Assembly: GCA_039621445.1 (NCBI GenBank)
Contig: CP154954.1
Coordinates: forward strand, 4,640,714-4,704,713
DNA: 64,000 nucleotides
Source of the DNA: Euglena gracilis
Taxonomy: Eukaryota; Euglenida; Euglenophyceae; Euglenales
Direction of reading: 5' to 3'
Part shown: positions 28,387-39,964 of the stretch, piece after piece
Position numbering within the stretch: position 1 is the first letter of the stretch
Layout of the letters: each line of letters opens with the position of its first letter
The notes under the pieces: model-generated
Databases searched by the model: none
The model's input: only the letters and a program-made list of their open reading frames with translations
What the model was told of the DNA's origin: nothing
Made by a program: the position numbers and the translations under genes

Positions 28387-28812
28387 CCCCCCCCCAATTA
28401 GAAGCCCCCCGGGGCTACTATTCGGTCACTCTGCGGAAAACCCGAGGGGGGGGCTTCTAATTGGGTACCCTTTGTCTAAAGGAAAAACTTCGGCCGACGG
28501 TCGATCCGGGGATCGAACGGGGTCCAAGTTTAAAAAATTGCAAGACGCATTTATTCAGTTTTTGGGTGGATAGGCCATGTTTCAAGGATACTGGATATCA
28601 CTTTTGTTCCCAATGTCGACCTTTTTTCGTGGAGAATTTTCGTGTTTTTTCACCATTTTTCGGAAATTTTTTCGTCAAATTTCCCCCCGGCTTCGCCGGG
28701 GGGAGGGGGGGCTGTTATTTGGATTTTTGGCGGGAAACCTGAGGGGGGGGGGGCTTCTATTTGGGGGGGGTTGTTATTTGGGGGGGGGGGCTTCTAATTG
28801 GGGGGGGGGGGG
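28387..28812. mobile_element. C/G-run-capped insertion with AATTAGAAG ends, empty site in copy B
   Basis: The left end C9-AATTAGAAG-C6 and the right end G12-CTTCTAATT-G13 are inverse. Flanks are GTAAA and TTAAA. Copy B (57778-57785) has one GTAAAAGGATTGGGG in their place, so the 426-bp segment is an insertion with a probable 4-bp TAAA duplication. It contains a smaller palindromic unit (28387-28466) and a CCCGGC-TTC-GCCGGG hairpin (about 28686). Confidence 0.65.
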
Positions 28813-30684
28813 TTAAAGGGATTGGGGTCAGGGTCAGGAATCGGGTTAGAATAGGGATTTGAGGCCGAAGTCAGACCAGACTGAAATCCCAGAACTAAAA
28901 CAGGCCTAAAATGAGGCCTCACCTGCGGCCAAAAAATCCTCAAATTTAATTGCAACCCTAATCCTATCCTCATCATTGACGCCACTTTTCTCATCTGGCA
29001 TTTGGATGTGCTCCAGAAAAAGTTACAGTTAAAGTAATTTCGGAGCCCCCGAAATTGGGTTACGGTGCATTATACAACACAGGCCCAGACCCCTGTCACA
29101 CTAGTCCCCCCCCCCTTTTCAGAGTGCAAGCGATCTGTGTGGTTTTCTTTTAAATCAAATTTGATGTTGTCAAACCATTAACTCAATGGGGGGGGGGTTC
29201 AAGTTCATGCTCCGGCTGGTTGGCCCAGTTGAAGGGTGATTGTTCTCTGCCCATTTTCTTCTTCCCCAAAATTTTTTGTTGACCAGCTCACCTTCCGAAA
29301 GTCATCTGGCCTGGAATCCGGGCTGTTCCCATCACAGGGCCCAAACCTGTCCCCTGCTCCACCAATGCTGTCAGTCTCCCTGCCCCTTTCGTGCATGACC
29401 CATACTCCTTTAAAGGTCCCTGGCCTCCTGCGCCAGTCTGCAACTGGTGCAGGGGTTTTCTTGAGCTGGAGGTGGCCCTACCCCCGGGGGGCGATCCAGC
29501 CAGCCAGCATTTTTCCCCAGCCAGCAGCTACCAGCTGGGCTTCAGACCCCCCCTCCCCCAGAGCGGGGGACTGCAAAATACTTCCGGCCAGTATGTCTGT
29601 CATTGAAACCGTGCCTGTGGTATTTTGCCTTTATTTGTCAATTGGTTTTTGCTAATGAGTCATGTGGTGTTTGTTTTTGAATTTGTTTTTAAGTTTCGGC
29701 CCGATAGTATTGTTTCAGGCCCCGAAGGCACAAGCAACGCCCTCACCCATCCCAGATACGTTGATTGTGAAGTGCGGGAGATTCAAACACCAAAAGCATT
29801 TTTTTTTCCATTTCCAAACCCAAACCAGTCCAGAATTGAGTGACCCTGATGCACAAAAAAAATCCAAAAACAGGGTCAATCAGAGGGTCCAGGTTTCAAG
29901 ACGACCAATTTTTTTTTTCAAAGGATGCACTACCCCCCCCCCCCTAGTCGTACAACCACCCCTCATTTACGACCACCCCCCGGTCACAGGTTGCAGGTCA
30001 TGGGGGTGTTATGACCCCCCCCCGTTCACAGGTTGCAGGTTGCGAAAAATTTAACACCACCTTACCTACGATCGCCCCCTCATTTACGACCACCCCCCGG
30101 TCACAGGTTGCAGGTTATGGGGGTGTTACGACCAAGTACCTCTGATGATGCTGGGCGATGCTGGGCGATGCAGGGCGATGCTGGGCGATGCTGGGCGATG
30201 CTGGAATTTTGGAGACCAGAGGTGGGGTTCCGATGCTGGGTGATGCTGGGCGATGCAGGGCGATACTGGGCGATGCTGGGCGATGCTGGCATTTTTTTTG
30301 TACATTTTGAAGATTTAAACCCATTTCTGGGATAATTTCCCCACAATTCTCCAGTCTTGCACCCATTTTGGCCATTATGGATCAATTTTTGCTAATTTGG
30401 GGGTTATTTGTCACTGAGTTGGCAAATATTAGGCTAATTTGGGTCAATATGAGCGCATTTTATGGCATTTTGGGCCATTTTGTGCCTTTGTGGTAGTTTT
30501 GGGTCATTTTTCACAATCTTTTGGCGTTTTTTGGGTATTTTTTTTGGTCATTTGAAGCATTTTAGGTCATTTTGGTTGCTTTTTGGGGGCTTTTTGTGGT
30601 CAATTTTGGGTTTTTGTGGTCATTTTTGGGTTTTTGTGGTTATTTTGGCTAGGTTGGGTGCCAATGGATGAATACTGGACAGAC

Positions 30685-31125
30685 TCTGGACAAGATGCAG
30701 ATGCTGGACAAGATGCAGCCGTTGGACAATGTGTACATACCAGACAAGATGCCGATGCTGGGCAAGATGAAGTGGATGCAGATACTGGACAACATGCAGA
30801 TGGTGGACAAGATGCAGATGCTGATAAGATGCCGATGCTGGACAAGGTGCCGATGCTGTACAAGGTGCAGATGCTGGACAAGATGCAAATGCTGGACAAC
30901 ATGCAGATGCTGGACAAGATGCAGATGCTGGACAAGAAGCAGATACAGGACAAGATGAAGTGGATGCAGACACTGGACAACGTTGCAGATACTGAGAAGA
31001 TGCCGATGCTGGACAAGGTGCAGATGGTGGACAAGATGCAGATGGTGGACAAAATGCCGATGCTGGACAAGGTGAAGATGCTGGACAAGATGCAGATGGT
31101 GGACAAGGTGCAGATGCTGGACAAC
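30685..31125 (+). repeat. GATGCNGATGCTGGACAA minisatellite
   Basis: Units of 15-18 bp, multiples of three, so several frames stay open on both strands (for example repeats of MLDKMQ). I treat the 225-residue plus frame (30583-31260) as a by-product rather than a gene. Confidence 0.85.
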
Positions 31126-31154
31126 GCCACTTTGCTGTGTCCTTCCTTGGTTGT

Positions 31155-31545
31155 TGTTGGCAAAGGTGGGCAAAGGTGGTCAAACAGGAACAAAAGTGGT
31201 CAAAAAGCAGCAAAAGCGATCAAAAAGCAGCAACAATGGCCAAAAGTGGGCAAAAAGTAGCAAACGTGGGCAAAAGTGGTCAAAAAGCAGCAAAAGTTGT
31301 CAAAAAGTGGTCAAAAAGCAGGCAAAGGTGGTCAAAAGTGGTCAAAAAGCAGCAAAAGTGATCAAAAAGCCGCAAAGGTGGTTGGAAATAGGCAAAAGTG
31401 GGCAAAAAGCAGTAAAAGTGGTCAAGAAGCAGTCAAAATTGGTCAAAAGGCAGCAAATGTGGGCAAAAGTGTTCAAAAAGCAGTCACAGTGGTCAAAGAG
31501 CAACCAAAGATAGCCAAAAGTAGCCAAAAGTGGGCGAGAGCGGCA
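31155..31545 (+). repeat. GTGGTCAAAAAGCAGCAAAA minisatellite
   Basis: About 18-21-bp units with variants GGGCAAAAGT and GTCAAAAAGC. Directly follows the previous array. Confidence 0.85.
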
Positions 31546-33078
31546 AAAGCAGCAGTCATAAAAGGTACACCTTCAAGGGCTCCAAAGACGGTGCTGGGCG
31601 ATGCTGGGCGATGCTGGACGATGCTGGGCGATGCTTGGCGATGCTGGGTGATGCTGGACCCAGGGGCATGGATGACCAGAGGTGCTTGGTTACGACCCCC
31701 CCCCTGGTCACAGGTTCCAAGAACCCGGTCGTACGACAAGGGGGGGGGTACGTAGAAAAGTGTCAAAAACCATGATGGAAGTTAACTCTGCCTAAGATTG
31801 TCACTGGGGGGGGGGGGCTTGAAAGGGAATAATTGTTGTGGGAAAATTTTTCTGCACGAAATTTTGACCAGGATTTTTCCCACCATTTTAAGGATCCATC
31901 CAGGATTTTTTCGGCAAATTTAAGAAAAATCCAATTTCCTCCAGTGAACACTTAAAATTTTTTCTTCGACGCTTCGCCCAATTTCTGGAATGTATTTTTG
32001 TTCCAAATCACCTATTCGGAATGTATTGATCTTTCAAAATGAAAGAATGCGTTTTTTTTTTTGCTTTTTTTTGCAGTTTTGGACTTGAATATTTTACCAG
32101 CATTTTGATTTTGGGTTTGTGAAAACCTCAGGATTTGGTGAATTCTCTTGTGTTTCCCTGAAACAGTGGCTTCACAAGATTTTTTTTGTCCAGGTTTTTA
32201 CCGACCATTTTCAGTGAGCTTTTCATAATGTTTCCGTCATTTTAAGGATTTGCCAATATTTTTCCCAACAGAGTTTTTCCTGTCAGCAATTGTTCCCGGT
32301 CAGTTTCTCCCCCCCAGTACAGGACAGGCCAGCAGGTTCAGGGGTAGGAGACATTTCGCTGCCGACCCCCCCCCCCCCCGCACCCATCTTCCGAGGGTGG
32401 GTCCAGCCAGCCATCAGCCCTCAGCCAAGCAGCCTTTTTCCAGCCCTGGACCCCCCTCCCCCATCGACGAGTTTAATTTCCAAGCTCTGCAGCTGCCCAA
32501 AGACTGGGCGGTAACGGGTTTACGGTGAAGCACCAATTTCATTTGCAGAATTGGCAGTTTTTTTTTTTGGTGGTTTCTGCATTTTCGATTTTTTTTTTGG
32601 TACCCAGCTCTACCCTGGATCGGGCCCACTTCCAGACAGGGAACCCGTTGGGAGGGGGGTTAGCCTGCAGCCTTCCTTTCAGCCCGCCCAAATTTTCCAT
32701 CCTCTGAGCTGAAATAGAGTTGCAAAGCCAGGATGTACAGACATTTGTTGAAAAATTGGGATAAAAATGGTTAAAAAAATGGCATTTCCGAGGGTTTTTT
32801 TGGGTTTGGGTTAGACACCCGGCCTGGCAGGTGGCCAGACCCCCCCTGGACCAGGCCTGAGCTTGAGAGTTTGCAATCCCCCCGGGACCCTTCCTGCCCA
32901 CCACCTGTGGCGTTTCTGGGATCCGTTCATTTCCCGGGAAACGCCAACAGAAACGTCCAGGACGCTCCCGCCTTGGTCCCCAGAACGGCAGTCGGTTCGG
33001 GAGGGGGCTTGAGGTGGCAGGGCAGAGCCACTTGATCATCCGCGTGCTTAATCATGAAGATATGGGGGGATTTTGGAC

Positions 33079-33393
33079 GAGGCTTGTGCTCAGTCGGGTG
33101 CCTACCCCACGGGGGGGGGTGCTAGGGACAGGCACCCCATAGCACCCGATCTGACCCCCCGGGGGGGGAGGGGGGTGGGTTTTGTGGGGTGCCTGCCCCT
33201 AGCAGGCACCCCCCTCCGACCCCGACGCCGAATGCGCCGGGGGCCAGGAAAAGGCCATTTTCAATGAAAAATTTCTGGGTCCCCCCGGATCCCCCCGGGG
33301 GTGTGCCTACTAGGGGCAGGCACCCTACAGCACCCACCCACCCCCCTCCCCCCCCAGTAAGTCGGGGGGGGGGGGTCGGTAAGCACAAGCATG
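33079..33393. mobile_element. hAT-like non-autonomous element (315 bp), empty site in copy B
   Basis: Ends GAGGCTTGTGCTCAG and inverse of CATGCTTGTGCTTAC, with a perfect 8-bp target duplication TTTTGGAC (33071-33078, 33394-33401). Copy B has a single TTCTGGAC (61904-61911). Related copies begin CAGGCTTGTGCTTAGTC at 35313 and 54561. It is rich in GGGTGC/GCACCC palindromes (GGCAGGCACC, GGTGCCTGCC). Confidence 0.8.
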
Positions 33394-34030
33394 TTTTGGA
33401 CCCCCCCCACGTCCTCACTGGGGGAAGCTCCCTTTCATCCGCTGCCACAGTTGGATGCCAGGGACCACCCCAAAGGTCCGTGCATCATTGCCTGAACCTG
33501 CTTTCTCCGGTGTCAACTTCCCATGGTGCCTAACCTCATCCCAACGAAGGCGGGTATCTCCTAACCGGCCAGTGGAATTTCTTGAGAACCCCCCACCCTG
33601 GTCTGCTTGCAGCTCCAGCTGTAGAAAAAAGGTTTTCCCTCAACCGGTGTGGAGCGCCAGAAATTTTATTGACACCATCCAGAAACACCTTTTTTTTTTT
33701 GGTATTTCGGGTTTTTGGGGGGGGGGCAAATTGGCAAAACAAAAAGCATGTCCCACTGTTGCGACCATGTCCCAAACACAAAACAACATTGCAACCTGCT
33801 GGACCACTCTCTTGCAGGCAATGGATTGTGCTTGGGCGTCTAATGCCACTAGTCGCTGCGAAAAGAGACAGGTTATTCGCTCTTAGCTGTGGTTGCTTTC
33901 GTTTGGCTTCCCACCCCATTCTTCCCCCTCTGCTCTCTCGCTTTCCCTCCTCCCCCTCGACGCACAGTGAGTTGTTTGCGACGGGAGGGCAGGGTCTGAT
34001 CAACTTGCTACTTGCCACAGCCAGCACATA

Positions 34031-34258
34031 CAGGGGGGGGGGATGCAACTTGCATAATTTGCATTTTTTTCATAAAATATTTTGCCCTGGAAATTTTTTT
34101 TGATTTTAGGCAGCAAAGCTCTGTCATATTCCAGCTTTTTCTCATGGTTTTCATGCAAGTTGCATTTTTTGCATTTTTTTGCATTTTTTTTTGCATTTTT
34201 TTGCATTTTTTTTTTTGACTTGCATAATTTGAAGGGCCAAGTTGCATCCCCCCCCCTG
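34031..34258. mobile_element. Non-autonomous element with CAGGGGGG...ATGCAACTTG ends (228 bp)
   Basis: It starts CAGGGGGGGG-GGATGCAACTTG and ends with the exact inverse AAGTTGCATCCCCCCCCCTG. GCACATA flanks both sides (34024-34030 and 34259-34265). The paralogous site in B (about 62525) has no such element. The body is T-rich GCATTTTTTT tandems. Confidence 0.7.
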
Positions 34259-35096
34259 GCACATATATGCCAGATGCCTTTTTGATTTCCCCCCAGCTGT
34301 GTGCAAAAAGTCCCCGGGAAAGGAGAAGGGAGCAGAGGAGCGAGTTTGCACCCCTTGAAGGCCAAAGCTAACGTTTTCTTTTTTCTCTTTCACCACAGAG
34401 TGCAAACAAAGCCAGCAGAGATGGCATTACCCCTTTTCAAGCCATGCCCTCCCCACACAACCTCCAACCGCTAAATATATGTGCTTCTCTTAACGTCCCT
34501 TGTGTTGTGCCTTGTTAAGTATTCCCTTCCAGCAGATCCCAATGATCTCTTTACTTGCTGAATTAACTGCAAGCGGATTCTTCTATGAATGAGCAAAAAT
34601 ACCGCATTCCTTCACAATTGAACACCACCTTAAATTTTTTATAACAGCATTGTTGTATTTTTTTTTATAGTGCACTCAAACCAGTTTTTTATTCCACTGG
34701 GACAGAAATCTTCAATTTCACTAGAGGGGCATTGAAGGTTTGCTTTTGTTTTGGCCCACAACGCCTAGATTAATCTGGAGTAGTGCGGAAAATACATGTC
34801 ACGAAGCACTAATTTTTGCCAATTCGGGCCATTTGGAGCTGAGTTAGTTCTAATAAGCAAGTTCCTCATATTTCCGGCCATTTTAGGCCTCTTTGGTGGT
34901 TTTCAGACATTTTCACCATCTTTGGATATTGCTGGCTATTTTGGGGGCCATTTCAGGTCATTTTAAGTCATTTTGAGCACGTCCGCCGTTTCTTGGGCTG
35001 CTTTTTTTGCATTTTTTTGCAACCATTTCCCGTCATTTCTGCGGTTCTTTTGGTTCAGTTTTGGGTGCCGTCCAAACAAACCAATTTCAACTGGAA

Positions 35097-36640
35097 AAGG
35101 GCGGGGTGGGTGTGCTACAGCACTAACCCCCCAAACCTGACCCCCCCCCGGGAAGGGGTCAAAAACGCCACCCCTGCCTGTCCACAGCACCACTGGTCTG
35201 TGCTAGGGCACTTTTGGCCGTGTGCCCTACCCCCTGGGGGGGGGAGGGGGGTCGGATCGGGAGTGCCTTGGAGTGCCTTCCCAGGCAGGCACCCCCCCCT
35301 CGGGGTGGGGTCCAGGCTTGTGCTTAGTCGGGTGCCTACCCCACGGGGGGGGGTGGGTGGGTGTTAGGGGCAGGCACCCCATAGCACCCAATCTGACCCC
35401 CGGGGGGGGGGGTAGGGTTTTGGGGGTGCCTGCCCCTAGCAGGCACCCCCCTCCGACCCCGACGCCGAAGGCGCTGGGGACCCGGAAAAGGCCATTTTCA
35501 ATGAAATTTTTCTGGGTCCCCCCGGACCCCTATCCCCCCGGAACAGAATGATAAGTGGTCAACTGCATCAGGGGTGTTTCGTTGCAGATGCTGTGACTGT
35601 AGATGAGCTCTAAGAAGAAGATGCTGCTTTCAAATAATTCAAATGAAAACATCTTTTACATCCACTTCAGGAAAGAACAGCCACTTCCTAAACTGAATTT
35701 TTATACATTAAATGTGTCCAGACAGTTCAGGAAAATGGTTTCACCCTCCCTGGGGCGACGGGGGTACCTTGTGCTATGGGGCAGGAAGTTTCAGTTGGAA
35801 GGACCCTCAGTGGAAATCCCCGTGGCCCACCCTGGGGCACTCAAGCAAAGCGCTGGCGACAAATTTGGGTATTTGGGTAAATGATGAATCACATCCCAAA
35901 AAGCTGAGCTTTAATTTTCTTGCCCCCCACCAACCAGTCCTCATAGGGTATCTCTGGCCAGGCTCCTTTTAAAGAAGGCTGCACCCTCCCTCCGGCGCCG
36001 AAGGTGCCGGGAGCCAGAAAAAATGGCCTATTTTCAAAAGAGAGGTCGATAAAAAATTGTTTGTCCCCAGCCCAACATGACAAGTTTATGGGGTGGGCCC
36101 CATACTCGGCCTTACTTTGCGAACCTTCCTAACAAGCCGGCAATGCCTAATTGTATGCTGTGCCGAAATGAGTGTGCGTCATTCAGGCACAAAAACAAGG
36201 CAAAAAAGTGCCCCCCCCCCCACAGAAAACACCAACACCAAATTGCCTGGGCACAGGCCGAAATCCGACCCCGGGGGGGGGGGTAGTGCCTGCCTGGGCC
36301 TGCACTTATAGGCACTCCGAACCCCCCTCCCCCCCGGGGTTGGTAAAAAACTGCCTGATGGAGTGTCCCTCAACCCTCTCGATTTGTGACGCTCCAACCA
36401 CCCCTGGTGACTGAACACCAAACCCTGGCCTCAGTCCTCCCCCTTCCCTTGGCCAGCCAAAAACAATGTGTTTCAGAAAAATAGACCGTACCATACGGCC
36501 CAACTGCTGTTGGACGACTTGTTTTCATGTGTGGGAAAAGCTCGGACAAGTTGCAGATTTGGTCGAGCGTACACTTATATTCTCATTGTGTCAGCAATGC
36601 TAGTTCTCTAAGGCCTGTTGGTGGATCTCTCCAGCAAAGG
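35097..36640. other. Interval with repeat fragments, no supported gene
   Basis: It holds a copy of the CAGGCTTGTGCTTAG element (from 35313 to about 35535). It also has a GGCGCCGAAGGTGCC hairpin (about 35992) and a segment (36050-36240) repeated at 37775-37965. Frames are conserved in both copies of the latter, but they disagree in frame, so no gene is called. Confidence 0.45.
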
Positions 36641-36959
36641 GTCTTATTTTTGAATTTTTGTGAACTCACCAAACCCTTATCGAACCCGCGTTTGGGCTGA
36701 TTTTTGAGACAGCAAAAGCCTTAGGTCTTCGCCCAACACGGCATCAGAACAAGAACAGCGTTTTGGGCCAAGGTTTTTAGGGGTGCCGGAGGCGACCGTC
36801 GGCCGCGATGCCTTCGGCGGCGCGGTTCCCATCCCCAGGCTCCCCTAACAATTGGCCCAAACACAGTTTGTAATAGAAAAATTTTTTGAACCCGCCTATC
36901 GTCGTCTTGATCCCAGGGTGCCAAATTTTTTTCAAGCAGACAATATAATATACCAGCGG

Positions 36960-37100
36960 CAGCAGCAGCAACAATGAGGAGTAGGACGACAACAACAACG
37001 ACAGTATGATGATCATATAGCTACCACATGTAGCCATCATGTAGCCACCACATTATTTGATTAATAATGCTACTACTACTACTACTACTACTACTACTAA
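36960..37100. repeat. Trinucleotide microsatellites (CAG, ACA, ACT)
   Basis: CAGCAGCAGCAACAATGAGG followed by (ACA)n and then (ACT)n at 37067-37098. This is the empty-site partner of the 41951-43172 element. Confidence 0.85.
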
Positions 37101-38552
37101 TAATAATATTTGTCTGGATTTGGTTGATACTTGCAATGTTTCATTGTTGTAATTTTTTTTGTTCATTTCACATGGCATCACAAAAAAATTCAGTTTTATG
37201 CCTTTTTTTTGCAAATGAGCCCATGATTTCTGACTGATCACAACCCCTCACAACCTTTAAAGAACCAGTTTGCTGGGCAACTGCTCTTTAATTATTTTCA
37301 CCCTTCAAAGCCCTGCGAATAGCAGGATGTCTTTTCAGGCACCAGCTTTGATGTTCTGATTTGTCCACTCCTCAGAATATACCAAGGTGTAATCGTTGGA
37401 CTTATATCCAAACCTTCCATCCACGCCAAAAATTGGCGCTTTGGCCAGGCCATTGCATTGTGGAATGCCGAAGCAGTCTGGTCCCCAGCCATGCAATCAT
37501 GGCCTGACCCTCCCCTCCTGGGGGTAACTGACTGCTTTTCCCCCCCCCGGAGTGACTGACTGGTTTTTGACCCAAACCCCTTCCCCTCTGGGGGGCAAAC
37601 ACCCACCAAAAATGGCCTGTCGCCGAAGGCAGAGGGAATTTTTTTTTCAGCCATTGGCCTCGCATTTGTTGGCCAATTTCCCTTAGATTCCAGAATAACC
37701 AATCCTGGCGGGGGAGCGGGGGGGGGGAATGACTGACAGGTTTTTGAAAGAGTGGAAGTACCCCCTCCCTGGAGGTCGATAAAAAACTGTTTGTCCCCAG
37801 CCCAACATGACAAGTTTATGGGGGTGGGCCCCATACTCGGCCTTACGTTGCGAACCTTCCTGACAAGCCGGCAATGCCTAATTGTATGCTGTGCCGAAAT
37901 GAGTGTGCGCCATTCAGGCACAAAAACAAGGCCAAGAAGTGCCCCCCCCCCACAGAAAACACCAACACCAAAAGTCTTCAAGAAGACCCGTTTTTTTTCA
38001 ACACTTTCGAGTGCGGTGGGAATTTGTTGGGTTTGTACCCCAAATTCAGGAAAATGAAGGGTGAAAAAAATTGATGCAAAATAGCCTTTTTGAGGCACTC
38101 TGTTGAGTTCCTGATGAGTGCGCAGTGCCCTGCTATGGGCTGTACTTGGGCCATCCATTTCAGGGACGGTCTCTGAAACCTGCCTGGTTTCAAGGGCCAG
38201 CCTGAAACCAGGTCGCAAAAACCTGAAATCCGTGCACTTATTGGTGGGTTTTGGCTTGTCATGTGCAGTGTCCGCTCTGGTTATGAGAAGATGCAACGAA
38301 GGTGGCAAAAACGAGAATTCCCAGGCGTGTTCTGATGCCTGCTAAACATTAATTCAAAATGGTGCCATCTCAGCGCCTACTTTACGTGCTCCTTCCTGAG
38401 CATGTCTGCTGGACATGTCATTTGCCTTCCCGACGTCCGCTGCAACACCTGGACCATATTTGATGTGGTCGACTGGATTTTGCAACTGCCTACGGAGAGC
38501 TGCCTCCAGAAACACTGTCACCCCACATTTGTTCAACAGCGCTAAACGTTTG

Positions 38553-38700
38553 TTAACGGCGCAATTCCTGGGCGAAGCTATTTTCTGATGAATTTCTTTG
38601 GACCCAGGGTTTTTCACAATCACAAAGCATTTTGCTTTGTTGTACAATTTTCTCCGTCCCAAACAGTGCCCAAACTGTTTGGGTTTGGTTTTCGGCCTCA
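38553..38700 (-). other. Segment conserved between 5-kb copies, possible coding relic
   Basis: The minus strand reads KCFVIVKNPGSKEIHQKIAS and NKRLALL; copy 2 (44110-44225) keeps nearly the same residues. No family recognised, and stops follow in copy 2. Confidence 0.25.
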
Positions 38701-39388
38701 CTGTGATGGGTTTGGAGGTTATATATAATATACCTCTTGGTGTGGTTAGGGAAGCAGGAATCTGCTTCCTTTGCTTTGGGGGAAGTGGGGACTTGCTTCC
38801 CTGTGGAATCATGGACACGGCTAACAGTGCCCATGGCTTTTCTGTTTCGGTCCTCCAAAAATTCTATTAGTGAAATTTAGACTAGCTGCAGTCCAGCCGG
38901 GGTACTGCGAACGCTTGAGCAGAAGCCTGGGCTGGGCTGGACCCCGCTCCCCAACCTACCAACCAACACCTTTTTTCAGCCAGCAAATTTTCAACGTTGT
39001 GTGTGTGCGCGCAAAAAATTGATATACCTGTCTCACTGCCAGCTTCAATTACGTTTTCAGTAACTGTGGGCATGACAGATGGTCGTCTGACCCCCCCCTT
39101 CCTGGGTCTTTAGAAATGGACCCGTCCAAAACTGCCTCCTATTTCTGCGCTCATTGACCTGTCCTCCTAGAGGCCTGTATCCCACCTCTGTCATCGCTGA
39201 TGTGTCTGGGCACATGGGCACAGATAGCATTTGACGGTATAATATTTTAACAGCATACGGATTGATCTTTTATCACGGCTGTAATTGTGGCTTCTAAATG
39301 CAGCATTGGATGAGATGAGGCCAGAAGGAACGTCGGGTCCGGGTGTTCTTCCCCTTTGTCGCCGTTCGCCCACAGGTAGCCCCGCCCC

Positions 39389-39964
39389 CAGGGTTTGATA
39401 AGAAAGAAAATAACGTAAAATGTGTAATGAAGCGGAATACCGCTTCATCGACAAACCACAGTCGTGATATTACACGACGAACAACTGATTCAAGTGCAGC
39501 TCTGTTAGATGTACATTTATGCTATGCCTGATAAAAAGGAGGAGAGACCACGTTGACCTTCGTCATTCACTCTGCCTGACACCGACGTTGGCTACCGTCG
39601 GTGTCGGTTACTCCGACGGGCTGCCGGGGCCGCAAGCGGCGGAAGCAGGCACCCGGCAGCCCTGTGGCTCCCCGCCTTGCACTGCCGGAGAGAGAATGGC
39701 TTTAGGCTGAGACTGAACATGGAACAAACCTATGAGGATCAATTTTTTCCTCTGGCGCTTTGCGAATTTTTTTTGCATTTTTGGCAAATTTTTGCCCAAA
39801 AAGTGCCCAAAATGGCACTTTTGGTCGTTTTGGGGGGTCAAAAATTTTCGGTCACCCTGACCGCGCCACTGTTTAGTTGGGGGGGGTGTCCCCCCCCACC
39901 CCCCCCCTCCTGGCCCGCAGGGTGGAGTCCGGACCCCCCCCACCTGTTCTTATATCAAACCCTG
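39389..39964. mobile_element. hAT-like element with CAGGGTTTGATA ends (576 bp)
   Basis: Starts CAGGGTTTGATA and ends TATCAAACCCTG. In copy 2 of the 5-kb duplication (about 44930-44945) the flanks GTAGCCCCGCCCC and CTGCGCCGACGC are joined directly. The right 250 bp matches the 42541-42918 element; the left part differs and holds two hairpins (39428-39447, 39578-39605). The target duplication is masked by a C-run. Confidence 0.72.
39578..39605. other. Perfect 10-bp stem-loop
   Basis: GACACCGACG, an 8-nt loop, then CGTCGGTGTC. A second perfect 8-bp stem, TGAAGCGG-AATA-CCGCTTCA, lies at 39428-39447. Both are inside the 39389-39964 element. Confidence 0.8.

Larger units (their letters stand above)
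29931..31750. mobile_element. 1.8-kb insertion in copy A with TACCCCCC ends and three minisatellites
   Basis: The left end TAC13-TAGTCGTAC and the right end GTACGACAAG9TA are inverted repeats. Flanks (AAAGGATGCAC and CGTAGAAAAGTGTC) are adjacent in copy B (about 58955-58985). Inside are GATGCTGGGC arrays (30145-30292, 31588-31655), a GATGCTGGACAA array (30685-31125) and a GTGGTCAAAAAGCAGCAAAA array (31155-31545). No clear target duplication. Confidence 0.6.
19722..35096. repeat. Large tandem segmental duplication, copy A
   Basis: Collinear with 49751-64000 in the same orientation. Matched anchors (A/B) are 19745/49766, 22510/50145, 23020/52200, 23560/53240, 24799/53799, 25370/54150, 27735/57060, 29370/58365, 32460/59700, 33450/61960, 34440/63315 and 35080/63978. 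Copies differ by scattered substitutions and by insertions listed separately. The right limit of A cannot be set because B runs off the window. Confidence 0.88.

Noticed and set aside
30583-31260. 225-residue frame of MLDKMQ repeats
   Set aside because: The repeat unit is a multiple of three, so several frames on both strands are open; no non-repetitive domain.
37298-38308. 336-residue minus-strand frame
   Set aside because: It crosses the border of a copy-specific insertion and a repeated segment; no motif, and the duplicate copy does not preserve the frame.
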